Below, one piece after another: positions 1-5,353 of a stretch of 7,575 bases of DNA; the first letter of the stretch is position 1; each line of letters opens with the position of its first letter. The stretch is taken from NCBI GenBank assembly GCA_016196565.1, contig JACPXK010000058.1, positions 1 through 7,575 of the forward strand. Direction: 5' to 3'. The position numbers were made by a program, and so were the translations under genes. The DNA comes from Candidatus Omnitrophota bacterium. Lineage in GTDB: Bacteria > Omnitrophota > Omnitrophia > Omnitrophales > Aquincolibacteriaceae. The notes beneath the pieces are model-generated. The model was given only the letters and a program-made list of their open reading frames with translations. It made no database searches and had not been told where the DNA came from.

Positions 1-128
1 ACACTTTTTTACAGATTATCAGCGTTACGGTTTTCGAAAAAATGCCCATTTATCAAGCCTTACACGACGATCCACAACCATTGTCAGAAATTCAAAATCA
101 CAACCAACTGTCGTTATTCGACTTATAA
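1..128 (+). CDS. C-terminal fragment of an IS4-like DDE transposase (partial, enters from the left)
   Basis: Only the last 41 codons and the TAA stop (126-128) are in the window; the frame is open to the left edge. The visible peptide has the tail pattern I know from one group of IS4-family transposases: a helix of the kind LQIISVTVFEK, then a Pro and an Ala-Leu pair, a short variable linker, and a terminal NQLSLFDL. The DDE catalytic residues would lie upstream, outside the window. The enzyme would cut and join the ends of its own insertion sequence. No other gene separates it from the nuclease remnant downstream, and the likely element end follows within about 15 bp of the stop. The family call comes from remembered C-terminal pattern, not from a search. 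Whether the transposase is intact cannot be judged. Confidence 0.65.
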   Translation, partial: TFLQIISVTVFEKMPIYQALHDDPQPLSEIQNHNQLSLFDL

Positions 129-141
129 CGGGACAGTAGTG
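1..141 (+). mobile_element. Right end of an IS4-like insertion sequence (partial)
   Basis: The transposase stops at 128. The next bases, 129-141, read CGGGACAGTAGTG, which on the opposite strand begins CACTACTGTCCC. This resembles the terminal inverted repeats I associate with this IS group (CA-TACTGTCC type). Immediately after it the reading frame of an SNase domain begins, which fits an IS/host junction near 141. The left end and the target duplication are outside the window, so the exact boundary is inferred and could be off by several bases. Confidence 0.45.
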
Positions 142-169
142 GGGTGATTTATTTACTTACAAAACTTAC

Positions 170-460
170 GTGACTCAAGTGACGGACGGTGATACTTTTG
201 ACGCTGTGATAGATCTTGGCTTTGGATTCACGACCCTGCAAAAGCTCCGCCTTCGCGGTCTCGACGCCCCGGAGATTGAAAGTGCCGAAGGAAAGGAAGC
301 TAAACAATTTCTGGAAAAGATTATTCTCTCATCCCCGCTTCTCATCAAAACCGTGAAGTCCGACAAATACGATCGGTACCTCGCCGACGTTTGGGCGGGA
401 GAAACCTACCTGAATCAGGAACTCATCGACAAAGGTCTAGCGATTCCGGTTCGGGACTGA
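170..460 (+). CDS. Staphylococcal-nuclease-like (thermonuclease) domain, probably 5'-truncated by the IS
   Basis: This is a calcium-dependent phosphodiesterase fold of the SNase family. From the GTG at 170 the visible signature is DGDT (residues 6-9), then R27, D32 and E35 in the LRLRGLDAPE stretch, matching Arg35, Asp40 and Glu43 of S. aureus nuclease. R69 in DKYDRYLADV matches Arg87. All key catalytic positions are present. The start is doubtful: GTG 170 has no Shine-Dalgarno, and the frame is open back to a TAG at 137-139, adding a stretch (LFTYKTY) that looks like the missing first beta strand. There is no signal peptide. Related domains, as I recall them, occur at the C-terminus of longer proteins, so this is probably the tail of a larger gene cut by the IS. 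It may be a pseudogene; an expressed 96-aa domain is less likely. Confidence 0.7.
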   Translation: MTQVTDGDTFDAVIDLGFGFTTLQKLRLRGLDAPEIESAEGKEAKQFLEKIILSSPLLIKTVKSDKYDRYLADVWAGETYLNQELIDKGLAIPVRD

Positions 461-529
461 ACGAGCAGTATTCTCTATAGTATTCTTCTAATTGACAAGT
501 TGGCAATTCGATGCCAGGATGTCAATCCT

Positions 530-1795
530 ATGGCAAGAGCCCGCAAGTCACTTATCCTTAAGAAACCTTCCAAATCTTCTCGACGTTCGTCTAAAGTATT
601 GACTCAGACCCAGGGAAAGCTAAAGCAAGCCGTTAAAAAATTTACCACCGCTGAAAAAGCGCTTAAAGAGCAGGAGGATGTTCTCTTCACCGTGATTGAA
701 CACGCGCCTACCGGCATGGTGATGGCGGACGCCGGCGGCAAAATCGTGCTGGTCAATCTGGAAATCGAAAGACTTTTTGGGTACAAACGGGATGAGCTTT
801 TGGGCCGGAAAATCGAAATCTTGATTCCCGAATCCCTGCGTAAAAGGCATGTAGAGCATCGTGAAAACTTCTCAAAAGAGCCTTCTCCGAGGCTTATGGG
901 AGCCGGACGGGACCTGGCCGGCCGCCGCAAAGATGGCACGGAATTTCCCATTGAAGTCGGACTTAACCCTCTAACAACTCCTCAAGGACTTTTTGTTCTG
1001 GCGGCCATCATGGATATTTCTACCCGTAAAGAACTCGAAAAAAGAGCGATTACCTCCGAGCATCTCGCCGCGGTCGGGAAACTTTCCTCTCATGTGGCCC
1101 ATGAAATCCGCAACCCGCTCAGTTCCATCAGCCTCAATCTGGATTTGCTCCACGACGAGTTTCAAGCCCTGACAAGCGAAGAAAATAAAGAAAGATTGAA
1201 AGAGGTGGAAGTGCTGCTGGACGCCGTCAAAAAAGAAATCGAACGTCTCAGCGATTTGGCCAGCGGCTATCTGAAATTCTCCAGAATGTCCAAACATCAA
1301 AAAGAAAAAACGGATTTGGAAGAGTTTTTTTCAAAAATTGTTTATTTGCTCGAAGCGGAATCGGCGCAGAAAGGAATCCAGATACAATTTCCCAGAAAGA
1401 AGATGATCGTGTCTCTGGATCCCCGGCAAATGCAGCAGGTCTTCTTAAATCTGATTCGAAATTCCATGGAAGCTATGCCCAAGGGAGGCAGAATTGGGAT
1501 CAGCATTGATCAGGATGAAGAAAAAACTTTAATCAGCATCCGGGACGAAGGGACGGGAATGGATGAAGAAACGCAGAAGAAACTATTTGATCCCTTTTAT
1601 ACCACCAAGGAAAAAGGCACGGGACTCGGCCTTTCCCTTGTCCGGCAAATTATCTTGGAACATCAAGGAGACATCCGGTTCCAAAGCAGCCCCGGCCAAG
1701 GGACCGCATTTTTTATCGAGCTCCCGTTGACGGCGAGTCCCTCCGGGCCTACGGCCCTTAGGGGCGGAGGCCAGGAACAATCGGCTCATGCTTGA
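530..1795 (+). CDS. Soluble PAS-domain sensor histidine kinase (NtrB/FixL-like)
   Basis: This 421-aa cytosolic kinase has no membrane segment. The N-terminus (about 1-45) is basic, followed by a helical linker. A PAS domain spans about 53-165, with FGYKRDELLG, an RKRH motif containing H107, and a GAGRDLAGRRKDG loop. The DHp H-box HEIRNPL has the phospho-accepting H191. The HATPase domain shows the N-box LNLIRNSMEAM (N311), G1 DEGTGM (D339), FDPFYTTK, and G2 GTGLGLSL (about 363-370). It should autophosphorylate and pass phosphate to the receiver encoded next, which it overlaps by 8 bp. The ATG at 530 was chosen over TTG 500 because AGGAT at 516-520 sits 9 nt ahead of it. The kinase fold ends near residue 400; the remaining tail is encoded across a palindrome at 1740-1770. 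The ligand is unknown; the PAS resembles FixL but heme binding is not proven. Confidence 0.93.
   Translation: MARARKSLILKKPSKSSRRSSKVLTQTQGKLKQAVKKFTTAEKALKEQEDVLFTVIEHAPTGMVMADAGGKIVLVNLEIERLFGYKRDELLGRKIEILIPESLRKRHVEHRENFSKEPSPRLMGAGRDLAGRRKDGTEFPIEVGLNPLTTPQGLFVLAAIMDISTRKELEKRAITSEHLAAVGKLSSHVAHEIRNPLSSISLNLDLLHDEFQALTSEENKERLKEVEVLLDAVKKEIERLSDLASGYLKFSRMSKHQKEKTDLEEFFSKIVYLLEAESAQKGIQIQFPRKKMIVSLDPRQMQQVFLNLIRNSMEAMPKGGRIGISIDQDEEKTLISIRDEGTGMDEETQKKLFDPFYTTKEKGTGLGLSLVRQIILEHQGDIRFQSSPGQGTAFFIELPLTASPSGPTALRGGGQEQSAHA
1740..1770. repeat. Nested GC-rich palindrome at the 3' end of the kinase gene
   Basis: The outer arms are CCTCCG (1740-1745) and CGGAGG (1765-1770). The inner arms are GGGCC (1745-1749) and GGCCC (1753-1757) around TAC. 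A second small dyad, CCCT-T-AGGG, lies at 1755-1763. The element is translated as kinase residues 403-414, a Ser/Pro/Gly tail just after the ATPase domain ends. It looks like a short palindromic repeat unit inserted in frame, or an RNA hairpin near the start of the next gene. It contains a GGAGG (1766-1770), but 17 nt from the downstream ATG, too far for an ordinary Shine-Dalgarno. Only one copy is visible here. Confidence 0.55.
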
Positions 1796-3131
1796 AATCA
1801 TTAAAATTTTAATCGCGGATGACAATCAATCAGAGCTCGAGGCCCTTTCCAAAATTCTTTCCCGTGCCGGTTATCAAGTTTTCGAAACTAAAAACGGCCA
1901 GGAAGCCCTTGAGCTTTTAAAAAAGCAAGCGGTCGACCTTTTAATTACCGATTTACAAATGCCCGGCTTAAGCGGGCAGGATCTTTTAAAGCTGGCCAAG
2001 ACACTAAAACCGGATATTGAAATCATTGTGATCACGGGCCATGGCAGCGTGGAGCAGGCGGTTGACGCGATCAAAGCAGGCGCTTATGATTTCATCGAAA
2101 AACCCATAAGAAAAGTGGGTATTTTGAAAGCCGTCGACAAAGCCCTCGAGAAGCAAAAACTCACTCGTGAGAATATAAAACTTTCCCGTTTGCTCGAGGA
2201 ATATCAATCGAGTGATTCGCTCATCGGGAAAAGTCCGAATTTTAATCAGGCTGTGGGGCTGGCCGGTCAAGTGGCGGCAAGCGAAGCCACCGTCCTTATT
2301 CAAGGGGAGAGCGGCACGGGCAAGGAGCTTTTCGCCAATCTTATTCAACGCAAAAGTCCGCGCCGTGAAGGGCCTTTTATCAAATTAAATTGTGCGGCCA
2401 TTCCCGAAACCCTGCTTGAAGCCGAACTTTTCGGCCATGAGAAAGGTGCTTTCACCGGGGCTCTGGCAATGCGCCAAGGCCGTTTTGAATTGGCGCATAC
2501 CGGCACTTTATTCCTGGATGAAGTAGGCGATATGAGCCCCGCGCTTCAGGCCAAATTTTTAAGGGTGCTTGAAGGCGGAGAATTCGAGCGGGTCGGCGGA
2601 GCAAAAACTTTGAAAGTCGATGTCAGAATCATCGCTGCCACCAACGCGAATTTGGAGGCCAAGGTTAAAGAAAAGACATTTCGTGAGGATCTCTATTACC
2701 GTTTGAATGTAGTCCGTATCATCATCCCGCCCTTACGGGAAAGGCGCAGTGATACCGGACTTTTATCCGCTTACTTTTTGCAAAAATACAATCAAAAAAA
2801 TAAGAAGGCGATTAAAGGGTTTAAACCCGAGACCTTGGCCATTCTGGAAAATTTTCTCTGGCCCGGCAATGTCCGTGAGTTGGAAAATGTCGTCGAACGG
2901 GCTGTCGTTTTATGCAAAGGAGAAGAAGTCGCGCCGGGCGATCTCCCCCCGGAAATTGCTCAGTCTTCCCAGAAAAGCGGTTTTGTGACATTTGCTATCG
3001 GAACCCCTCTTGCCGAGATTGAAGAAAAGATGATTGAAGAGGCGTTAAAGTACGCGGGCGGCGATAAAGATCAGGCCGCCAAACTGCTCGGCACTTCCTC
3101 CCGGACCATTTACCGTAAAATCCAGCCTTGA
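1788..3131 (+). CDS. NtrC/AtoC-family sigma-54-dependent response regulator
   Basis: This 447-aa protein has the complete three-domain layout. The receiver (about 5-120) has acidic residues D11 and D12, phospho-acceptor D55 in ITDLQMPG, T83 and K105. The AAA+ domain (about 145-385) has Walker A GESGTGKE (173-180), the sigma-54-contacting GAFTGA loop (220-225), Walker B LFLDEVGD (D244, E245), the FREDLYYRL sensor/arginine-finger region (298-306) and WPGNVREL (358-365). A Fis-type helix-turn-helix lies at about 425-445. Once phosphorylated by the overlapping kinase it should oligomerise, bind an upstream enhancer and hydrolyse ATP to open sigma-54 promoters. A candidate target promoter lies at 3296-3312. 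The start overlaps the kinase stop, with AGGAA at 1773-1777 as a weak Shine-Dalgarno, suggesting translational coupling. No key motif is missing. Confidence 0.96.
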   Translation: MLEIIKILIADDNQSELEALSKILSRAGYQVFETKNGQEALELLKKQAVDLLITDLQMPGLSGQDLLKLAKTLKPDIEIIVITGHGSVEQAVDAIKAGAYDFIEKPIRKVGILKAVDKALEKQKLTRENIKLSRLLEEYQSSDSLIGKSPNFNQAVGLAGQVAASEATVLIQGESGTGKELFANLIQRKSPRREGPFIKLNCAAIPETLLEAELFGHEKGAFTGALAMRQGRFELAHTGTLFLDEVGDMSPALQAKFLRVLEGGEFERVGGAKTLKVDVRIIAATNANLEAKVKEKTFREDLYYRLNVVRIIIPPLRERRSDTGLLSAYFLQKYNQKNKKAIKGFKPETLAILENFLWPGNVRELENVVERAVVLCKGEEVAPGDLPPEIAQSSQKSGFVTFAIGTPLAEIEEKMIEEALKYAGGDKDQAAKLLGTSSRTIYRKIQP

Positions 3132-3160
3132 CGATTTGTCACTGATTTCCACTCTGATTG

Positions 3161-3197
3161 AGTTTCTTTTGCCAACTTGGCAGAAACTTGTTTTTTT
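3161..3197 (+). terminator. Candidate Rho-independent terminator after the kinase/regulator pair
   Basis: AGTTTCT (3161-3167) pairs with AGAAACT (3182-3188). Inside it GCC (3171-3173) pairs with GGC (3179-3181) around AACTT, leaving a 3-nt bulge of T on the left. A run of seven T follows at 3191-3197. The site lies 30 nt beyond the regulator stop. The bulge weakens the call. The central palindrome TGCCAA-C-TTGGCA (3170-3182) could instead be an activator site. Confidence 0.5.
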
Positions 3198-3295
3198 CTC
3201 TTTCCCAACCCCCGATTCCAAATAAATCTTTAATTGCTTTTAACTCCTTTGGGGCAATCAGCTTAAGCCAATGCCTTTCTTTTATTGAAAAGAGC

Positions 3296-3312
3296 TTGGC
3301 ACGCTTCTTCCA
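3296..3312 (+). promoter_or_regulatory. Sigma-54 (-24/-12) promoter
   Basis: TTGGCACG, four bases, TTCCA matches the sigma-54 consensus TTGGCACG-N4-TTGCA at every fixed position except one: C replaces G at -13. The GG doublet (3298-3299) and the final C (3311) have the required 12-bp relation. Transcription would start near 3323, leaving about 60 nt before the ATG at 3384. A sigma-54 activator gene ends 165 bp upstream, which makes the site much more credible. It would drive the 78-aa protein, the receiver and the Crp/Fnr gene. Confidence 0.65.
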
Positions 3313-3383
3313 TTAAAGGGAATATGAAATGGAAAATCAATTTAAAGCCAAACCCTGAACACAAACGCAAAGGAGCCCCCGCC

Positions 3384-3620
3384 ATGCGATCGATTAAAAA
3401 AATCTTGGCTTCTCACCCTGTGAAAACGACGTCCCTGCTTTATATCGGCGAAGCCTTAAGGCAAGAACGTTTTGAACAATGCCCGGAGATGATACAAATC
3501 GCCCGGGAATTTGGAGCGAGCGAGAAAGAAATCGAGAGCCTTGTCGGAAGCTATGTGCGTCACGACCGGAGTGATTTTTCTTTAGGGCCTCAATGGCTAT
3601 TTTCTCTTTTGAATGTTTGA
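3384..3620 (+). CDS. Small 78-aa protein of unknown function
   Basis: I do not recognise a family. The protein is soluble, with a basic amphipathic N-terminus (RSIKKILASH), a predicted helical middle with one Cys (C33) and an acidic stretch (ASEKEIESL, 45-53), and a hydrophobic C-terminal end (WLFSLLNV). There is no signal peptide or long membrane segment. The start is set by a strong AAAGGAG at 3369-3375, 8 nt before the ATG. An upstream in-frame TTG at 3285 would lie ahead of the predicted transcription start. It is the first gene after the sigma-54 promoter and 21 bp before the receiver gene, so it is probably cotranscribed with the receiver and the Crp/Fnr gene. A role as a partner or modulator of these regulators is only a guess from position. 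Confidence 0.7.
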   Translation: MRSIKKILASHPVKTTSLLYIGEALRQERFEQCPEMIQIAREFGASEKEIESLVGSYVRHDRSDFSLGPQWLFSLLNV

Positions 3621-3641
3621 AACGACAAAATAGGAGCATGA

Positions 3642-4034
3642 ATGAACCAGCGTAAGACGATTTTACTTGTTGAAGATGATGAAGCCTTCCGCACTTCGAT
3701 GCGAAAGGTCTTGGAACGCGAAAATTACCGCATTCTTGAGGCGGCGAGCGGAGAAGAAGGCCGCGTCATTTCCCAAGATCAAGAGATCGATTTAATTATC
3801 CTTGATTTCTATTTAGGCGACATGACCGGCGCTGATTTTCTTGATGGTTTGCCCGACGCCCCTCCCGTGATGGTATTAAGTGCTAATGTCGGCACGGAAA
3901 TCGATAAAAAAGTCCGGGAGCGCGGCGCCAAGATCACGTTGACGAAACCCATAAAAAGAGAACATTTATTGCTGGCGGTCAAAAGTTGCATGGGCTTGGA
4001 TTTGGATGATGAAGGAGGCAGTGATGGAAATTGA
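3642..4034 (+). CDS. Stand-alone receiver-domain response regulator (CheY-like, no output domain)
   Basis: This 130-aa protein is a single receiver. Acidic pocket residues lie in LLVEDDEAF (E11-D13), the phospho-acceptor is D55 in IILDFYLGD, the switch hydroxyl is S80 in VLSAN, and the conserved Lys is K102 in LTKPIK. After the fold comes a short acidic tail (LDLDDEGGSDGN) and no DNA-binding or enzymatic domain. The Shine-Dalgarno TAGGAG (3631-3636) is 5 nt ahead of the ATG. Its last 11 bp overlap the Crp/Fnr gene, so the two are translationally coupled. It may compete for phosphate from the upstream kinase, act as a phosphate sink, or modulate the small protein or Crp/Fnr protein by contact. 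None of these is shown by sequence. Confidence 0.92.
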   Translation: MNQRKTILLVEDDEAFRTSMRKVLERENYRILEAASGEEGRVISQDQEIDLIILDFYLGDMTGADFLDGLPDAPPVMVLSANVGTEIDKKVRERGAKITLTKPIKREHLLLAVKSCMGLDLDDEGGSDGN

Positions 4035-4695
4035 ACTCAAAAAAATCCACATGTTTCAAGACTTTTCAAAGGAAGAATTGGATCAAGTCAAAAAAAGTTT
4101 GCGCGAAAAATCGTTTGAAAAAGGAGAAATCCTTAATCATGAAGGACAGGCCTGTGATCGTGTCTTTTTTGTCCAGCAGGGGAAGGTGAAGCTTTGCCGG
4201 ACCGCGTCGAGCGGCCATCAGCAAACCCTCGAAGTCCTCAATCCTTGTGATACCTGCGCCTGTAATCCCGGTTCCCCGGATTGGAAATGTCCCATGATGG
4301 TACAAGCCGAAACGGCCTGCAAGGTTTGGTATCTCTCTCGTGCGGATTATGCGCAGTTGGTTGAGAGAAATTCGAGGTTTTCTCATTCCCTGAACCGCTT
4401 ATTCGCGGAACGGCTGGTCCGGTTTGGTTCCTTGATCGAACAAATGTCCTTGAACGATGTCCGCAAGCGTCTGGTCAAATTTCTTCTCGACATGCTGGCT
4501 AAGAACAAATCCACGGCGACAAAAGGGGTGCTTTTTGTGCCTTTTACGCGTCAGGACCTTGCTGAAAGAATAGGGGCGGCCCGCGAAACCGTCGCGAGGC
4601 ATATTTCCGATCTGAGAAAGAAAAAAATCATTGATGTCAAACCTTATCAAATCGTTATCCGCGATCAAAAGGCTTTGGAAAAGCTGCTCCAGTGA
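4024..4695 (+). CDS. Crp/Fnr-family transcription regulator with a cysteine cluster in the effector domain
   Basis: This 223-aa protein has a cupin-like effector domain (about 5-115), a dimerisation helix (about 118-140) and a winged helix-turn-helix (about 174-212). Where CRP has its cAMP phosphate-binding cassette, this protein has C75-x2-C78-x-C80-x8-C89, with C99 nearby and C44 and C58 further off. Cyclic nucleotide binding is therefore unlikely, and a metal, Fe-S or thiol-based redox sensor is plausible. The recognition helix RETVAR (187-192) matches CRP RETVGR, whose Arg, Glu and Arg read GTGA. Two GTGA-N6-TCAC palindromes lie just downstream, one overlapping this gene's stop codon. The start ATG 4024 has AAGGAGG at 4012-4018 with 5-nt spacing, better than ATG 4006. 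Expression probably depends on the sigma-54 promoter at 3296. Confidence 0.93.
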   Translation: MEIELKKIHMFQDFSKEELDQVKKSLREKSFEKGEILNHEGQACDRVFFVQQGKVKLCRTASSGHQQTLEVLNPCDTCACNPGSPDWKCPMMVQAETACKVWYLSRADYAQLVERNSRFSHSLNRLFAERLVRFGSLIEQMSLNDVRKRLVKFLLDMLAKNKSTATKGVLFVPFTRQDLAERIGAARETVARHISDLRKKKIIDVKPYQIVIRDQKALEKLLQ

Positions 4696-4740
4696 CGCAG
4701 GTCACAGATGTTTTATTCCCATTCCTTTATTCTTTAGATA
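4691..4740 (+). promoter_or_regulatory. Class II Crp-type promoter for the hemerythrin-like gene
   Basis: The palindrome AGTGACGCAGGTCACA (4691-4706) contains GTGA-N6-TCAC. Exactly 21 bp later comes TATTCT (4728-4733), a usable -10. With a start near 4740 the palindrome is centred at -41.5, the classic class II activator position, and there is no separate -35. The site overlaps the TGA stop of the Crp/Fnr gene. The same layout recurs at 5285. Confidence 0.7.
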
Positions 4741-4767
4741 GATCGGATTAAAAAGGAGGGATTGACC

Positions 4768-5280
4768 TTGAAAAACGTGACAAGCTTTTTTGACGGGGAA
4801 GAAAAAGAAATGCTTCGCCAGGTCGAAGGGCTTCACAAAACCCTTACCTATCTCAAATATGAAGGTAAAGCGATACGGGGTAAAAACTTAAAGGCCGCGC
4901 AAACATCGCTGCAGGCCCTTGTCAAAAATCTCCAAAGACACCGCGCGCTGCAGGAAAAAATCATTTTTCCGTTCCTTTTGATTCATATCCCCAAACATGA
5001 GGCCGTTATCCGGTTTCTGCGCTCCGACCATCAGGATATTAAGAGGAATAAAAAAAGGCTGGGACTTTTGCTGGGTAAGCTTTCGAAAAGGCCGGCTGAA
5101 GTGAACGGAGAACTTCATGATCTCGGGGTTTATTTGATCTGCCTTTTACGGCATCACCTGGAACTGGAAAAAGAAAACATTCACCGGGCCATTAAAAAAG
5201 AACTCCGTAAAGATGAAAAACGGGAAGTGGGAGAAAAAATAGCCAAATGGCTTAAAAGCCATAAGGGGCCAGAATATTGA
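4768..5280 (+). CDS. Hemerythrin-like (HHE) four-helix protein
   Basis: The protein is 170 aa, all helical and soluble. The HHE pattern is visible in order: H23 in the first helix, H58 ahead of an IIFPFL segment in the second, H88 in FLRSDH in the third, and H130-x3-E134 in LRHHLELEKENIH in the fourth. H77 and H129 are extra histidines. The second-helix motif is irregular: position H58+4 is Gln and Glu is at +5, so one bridging carboxylate may be displaced or lost. Family members bind a di-iron centre and handle O2, NO or iron; which applies here is unknown. The start is TTG 4768, set by AAAAGGAGGG (4751-4760) 7 nt before it. The TTG at 4762 is too close. It is preceded by a Crp-type promoter. 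Confidence 0.8.
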   Translation: MKNVTSFFDGEEKEMLRQVEGLHKTLTYLKYEGKAIRGKNLKAAQTSLQALVKNLQRHRALQEKIIFPFLLIHIPKHEAVIRFLRSDHQDIKRNKKRLGLLLGKLSKRPAEVNGELHDLGVYLICLLRHHLELEKENIHRAIKKELRKDEKREVGEKIAKWLKSHKGPEY

Positions 5281-5284
5281 CACG

Positions 5285-5334
5285 AGTGACATAAATCACA
5301 GCTTCGCGAGCTTTTTGCGGGTATTCTAAAGATG
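5285..5334 (+). promoter_or_regulatory. Class II Crp-type promoter for the small secreted protein gene
   Basis: AGTGACATAAATCACA (5285-5300) contains GTGA-N6-TCAC, followed after exactly 21 bp by TATTCT (5322-5327). A start near 5334 would centre the palindrome at -41.5. Half-sites, spacing and -10 are the same as at 4691-4740, while the 21-bp spacers differ completely, so the shared parts look selected rather than duplicated. Confidence 0.7.
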
Positions 5335-5353
5335 GGAAAGGAGAGTGGTGGTT

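Noticed and set aside
501..514. Sigma-54-like TGGCA...TGC upstream of the kinase gene
   Set aside because: The GG to GC distance is 11 instead of the required 12 bp, and little else matches.
500..529. TTG start for the histidine kinase 10 codons upstream of ATG 530
   Set aside because: No Shine-Dalgarno ahead of TTG 500; ATG 530 has AGGAT at suitable spacing and starts a typical basic N-terminus.
3128..3142. TTGA-N7-TCAC as a third Crp-type operator
   Set aside because: Spacer is 7 instead of 6, one half-site is TTGA, and no TATTCT follows at 21 bp.
3177..3190. TTGGCAGAAACTTG as a second sigma-54 promoter
   Set aside because: Spacing is again one base short, and the site lies in the candidate terminator hairpin.
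3285..3383. N-terminal extension of the 78-aa protein from TTG 3285
   Set aside because: It would start ahead of the predicted transcription start, lacks a Shine-Dalgarno and overlaps the sigma-54 promoter; ATG 3384 has an excellent site.
5302..5316. AGCT-TCGCG-AGCT plus five T as a terminator for the hemerythrin-like gene
   Set aside because: Four-base stem only, and it lies in the spacer between activator site and -10; too weak to call.
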